Shown here piece by piece: positions 63,164 through 64,000 of a stretch of DNA of 64,000 nt. A program made the position numbers and the translations under genes. Origin of the DNA: Roseibium porphyridii (GTDB taxonomy: Bacteria > Pseudomonadota > Alphaproteobacteria > Rhizobiales > Stappiaceae); assembly GCF_026191725.2 (NCBI RefSeq), contig NZ_CP120863.1, positions 1,406,001 through 1,470,000 on the forward strand, in the 5' to 3' direction. The stretch's first letter is position 1, and the number at the start of each line of letters is the position of its first letter. The notes under the pieces were generated by a model. It had not been told where the DNA came from, ran no database searches, and worked only from the letters and a program-made list of their open reading frames with translations.

Positions 63164-64000
63164 CGGCCAAAGACCTCCAACCTGTTGCGTGTACGAAGGA
63201 CATCTGCGCCGCCAATCGCGATAGCAGCTGCCAAAATGAGCCCTTCAAACAGGGGTTGCGCCAACGATGGAATGCCGGAAAAGAACATCAGCGAAGCGAT
63301 TGTTTTCAATATGAAGGCGCCTGCCAACGCCCCAATGAGAGACCCGACCCCACCTCGCAAAAGCACCCCGCCCAACACGACGGCAGCAATGGAATTCAAT
63401 GTGAAGTTTGCGGCAATTCCAGCATCACCGGTTGTCGTGACAAAGCTGTAGTAAAGCCCGGCGGCTCCACCGAAGAGACCGGCAAGCGTGAAAGCGGCGA
63501 TGCGAATGAGGCGTGTGTTGATGCCGGATTGAAACGCTGCTTGCTCAGATGACCCGAGCGCATAGAGCCCAAGCCCGAGCCCGGTTCTGCGAAAGGGTAA
63601 CCAGAACGCAAAGACCAGCAGTCCGGAAATGATCAACGCGGTCGGAATGCCGGCGATGTCGAGTGTCAGAGCATCGGCCAGATCATAGTTGACTGCGCCG
63701 CCGGGGGTTGGTCTGAGCATGAGGGCACCGCCGACAAATATAGATGCCGTTGCCAGCGTGACGACAATCGGCTGTATGCGGCCGAAGACGATGATGAGAC
63801 CATTCAGGAGGCCACATAGGGCACCGGCTGCGAGTACGGCAACGACACCAAAACCAATGGCTCCCGCCGATCCGTCTAGCAGGTGCGAGGCCAACGTGTT
63901 GGTGAGCGCTATCACCGCCCCAACCGACAGGTCGATCCCTCGCACAACAACGGCAAAAAACTGGGCAATCGCCGCGAAACCAAGGATCAGGCACTGGTTC
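63160..64000 (-). CDS. Ribose-type ABC transporter permease 1, truncated by window edge
   Basis: The visible 280 residues are the middle and end of an RbsC-type permease; the frame stays open to the right edge, so the N-terminal helices lie outside. Family motifs include VRGIDLSVGAVIALTN, GALCGLLNGLIIVFGRIQPIVVTLATASI and GGVLLRGGVGSLIGALAGAFIL. It overlaps the second permease gene by 4 bases and probably pairs with it to import a tetronate, tetronolactone or related acid sugar. Confidence 0.9.
   Translation of the reverse strand, partial: NQCLILGFAAIAQFFAVVVRGIDLSVGAVIALTNTLASHLLDGSAGAIGFGVVAVLAAGALCGLLNGLIIVFGRIQPIVVTLATASIFVGGALMLRPTPGGAVNYDLADALTLDIAGIPTALIISGLLVFAFWLPFRRTGLGLGLYALGSSEQAAFQSGINTRLIRIAAFTLAGLFGGAAGLYYSFVTTTGDAGIAANFTLNSIAAVVLGGVLLRGGVGSLIGALAGAFILKTIASLMFFSGIPSLAQPLFEGLILAAAIAIGGADVLRTRNRLEVFGR

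Noticed and set aside
1..64000. tRNA, rRNA, CRISPR arrays, insertion sequences, prophage or integrase genes
   Set aside because: I looked for these at all scales and saw no cloverleaf, spaced direct-repeat array, transposase or terminal inverted repeats.

Overview
The window looks like a stretch of chromosome (or large replicon) from a metabolically versatile alphaproteobacterium. The gene set (two TRAP systems, several sugar ABC systems, DUF1523 and DUF6638-type proteins, an Agrobacterium-type hydroxycinnamate pathway, moderate-high G+C, frequent TTG/GTG starts and ATGA overlaps) suggests a marine or soil Hyphomicrobiales/Rhodobacterales relative such as Roseibium/Labrenzia. That placement is inference, not proof. 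I saw no rRNA, tRNA, insertion sequence, phage gene or CRISPR array. Almost everything is compact catabolic operons, each with its own transporter and regulator.

Layout. 1-168: N-terminus of a LacI-type regulator cut by the window edge. 433-6660 (minus): a five-gene operon of unknown function (coiled-coil protein, unrecognised 377-aa protein, AAA+ ATPase, DUF6638-type protein, DUF1523 membrane protein). This is the best candidate here for an undescribed system. 6985-15601 (plus): LacI-family regulator, a binding-protein ABC importer with two permeases, a 62-aa membrane protein and two ATPases, then a fused dihydroxyacetone-kinase-type enzyme and a clear terminator. 15885-23820: TRAP transporter plus a CoA-dependent, beta-oxidative hydroxycinnamate (ferulate/coumarate) side-chain pathway: SDR dehydrogenase, crotonase, MarR regulator, feruloyl-CoA synthase and amidohydrolase-type beta-ketoacyl-CoA hydrolase. 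Two near-identical operator-like palindromes precede its two halves. 23992-28702: LysR regulator, DUF1445 putative hydro-lyase and a second TRAP system.

28846-31365: a secreted or anchored caspase-like protein with Sel1 repeats and an unrecognised exported protein. 31507-43664: an inositol-type module. A ribose/fructose-type ABC importer (minus), a LacI regulator, two Gfo/Idh/MocA dehydrogenases flanking an IolE-like dehydratase (minus), and iolD-iolC-iolB-iolJ (plus) form a nearly complete inositol pathway. Two copies of a TTGCAACCG(G/C)TTGCAA operator tie the pieces together. 44012-46573 (minus): a dimethylglycine/sarcosine-dehydrogenase-like flavoprotein.

46928-56575 (plus): a tightly overlapping operon taking tryptophan through kynurenine and anthranilate to anthraniloyl-CoA and on to a beta-oxidation-like route: kynA, kynU, aminobenzoate-CoA ligase, anthraniloyl-CoA monooxygenase/reductase, SDR, enoyl-CoA hydratase, acyl-CoA dehydrogenase, MarR and an atypical RidA protein. 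Kynurenine formamidase is not in the window. 56848-57603: DUF3750 protein. 57739-64000 (minus): a tetronate (threonate/erythronate) operon with two ribose-type ABC permeases, an SMP-30 lactonase, L-threonate dehydrogenase, 3-oxo-tetronate kinase, decarboxylase and isomerase. The first permease runs off the right edge.
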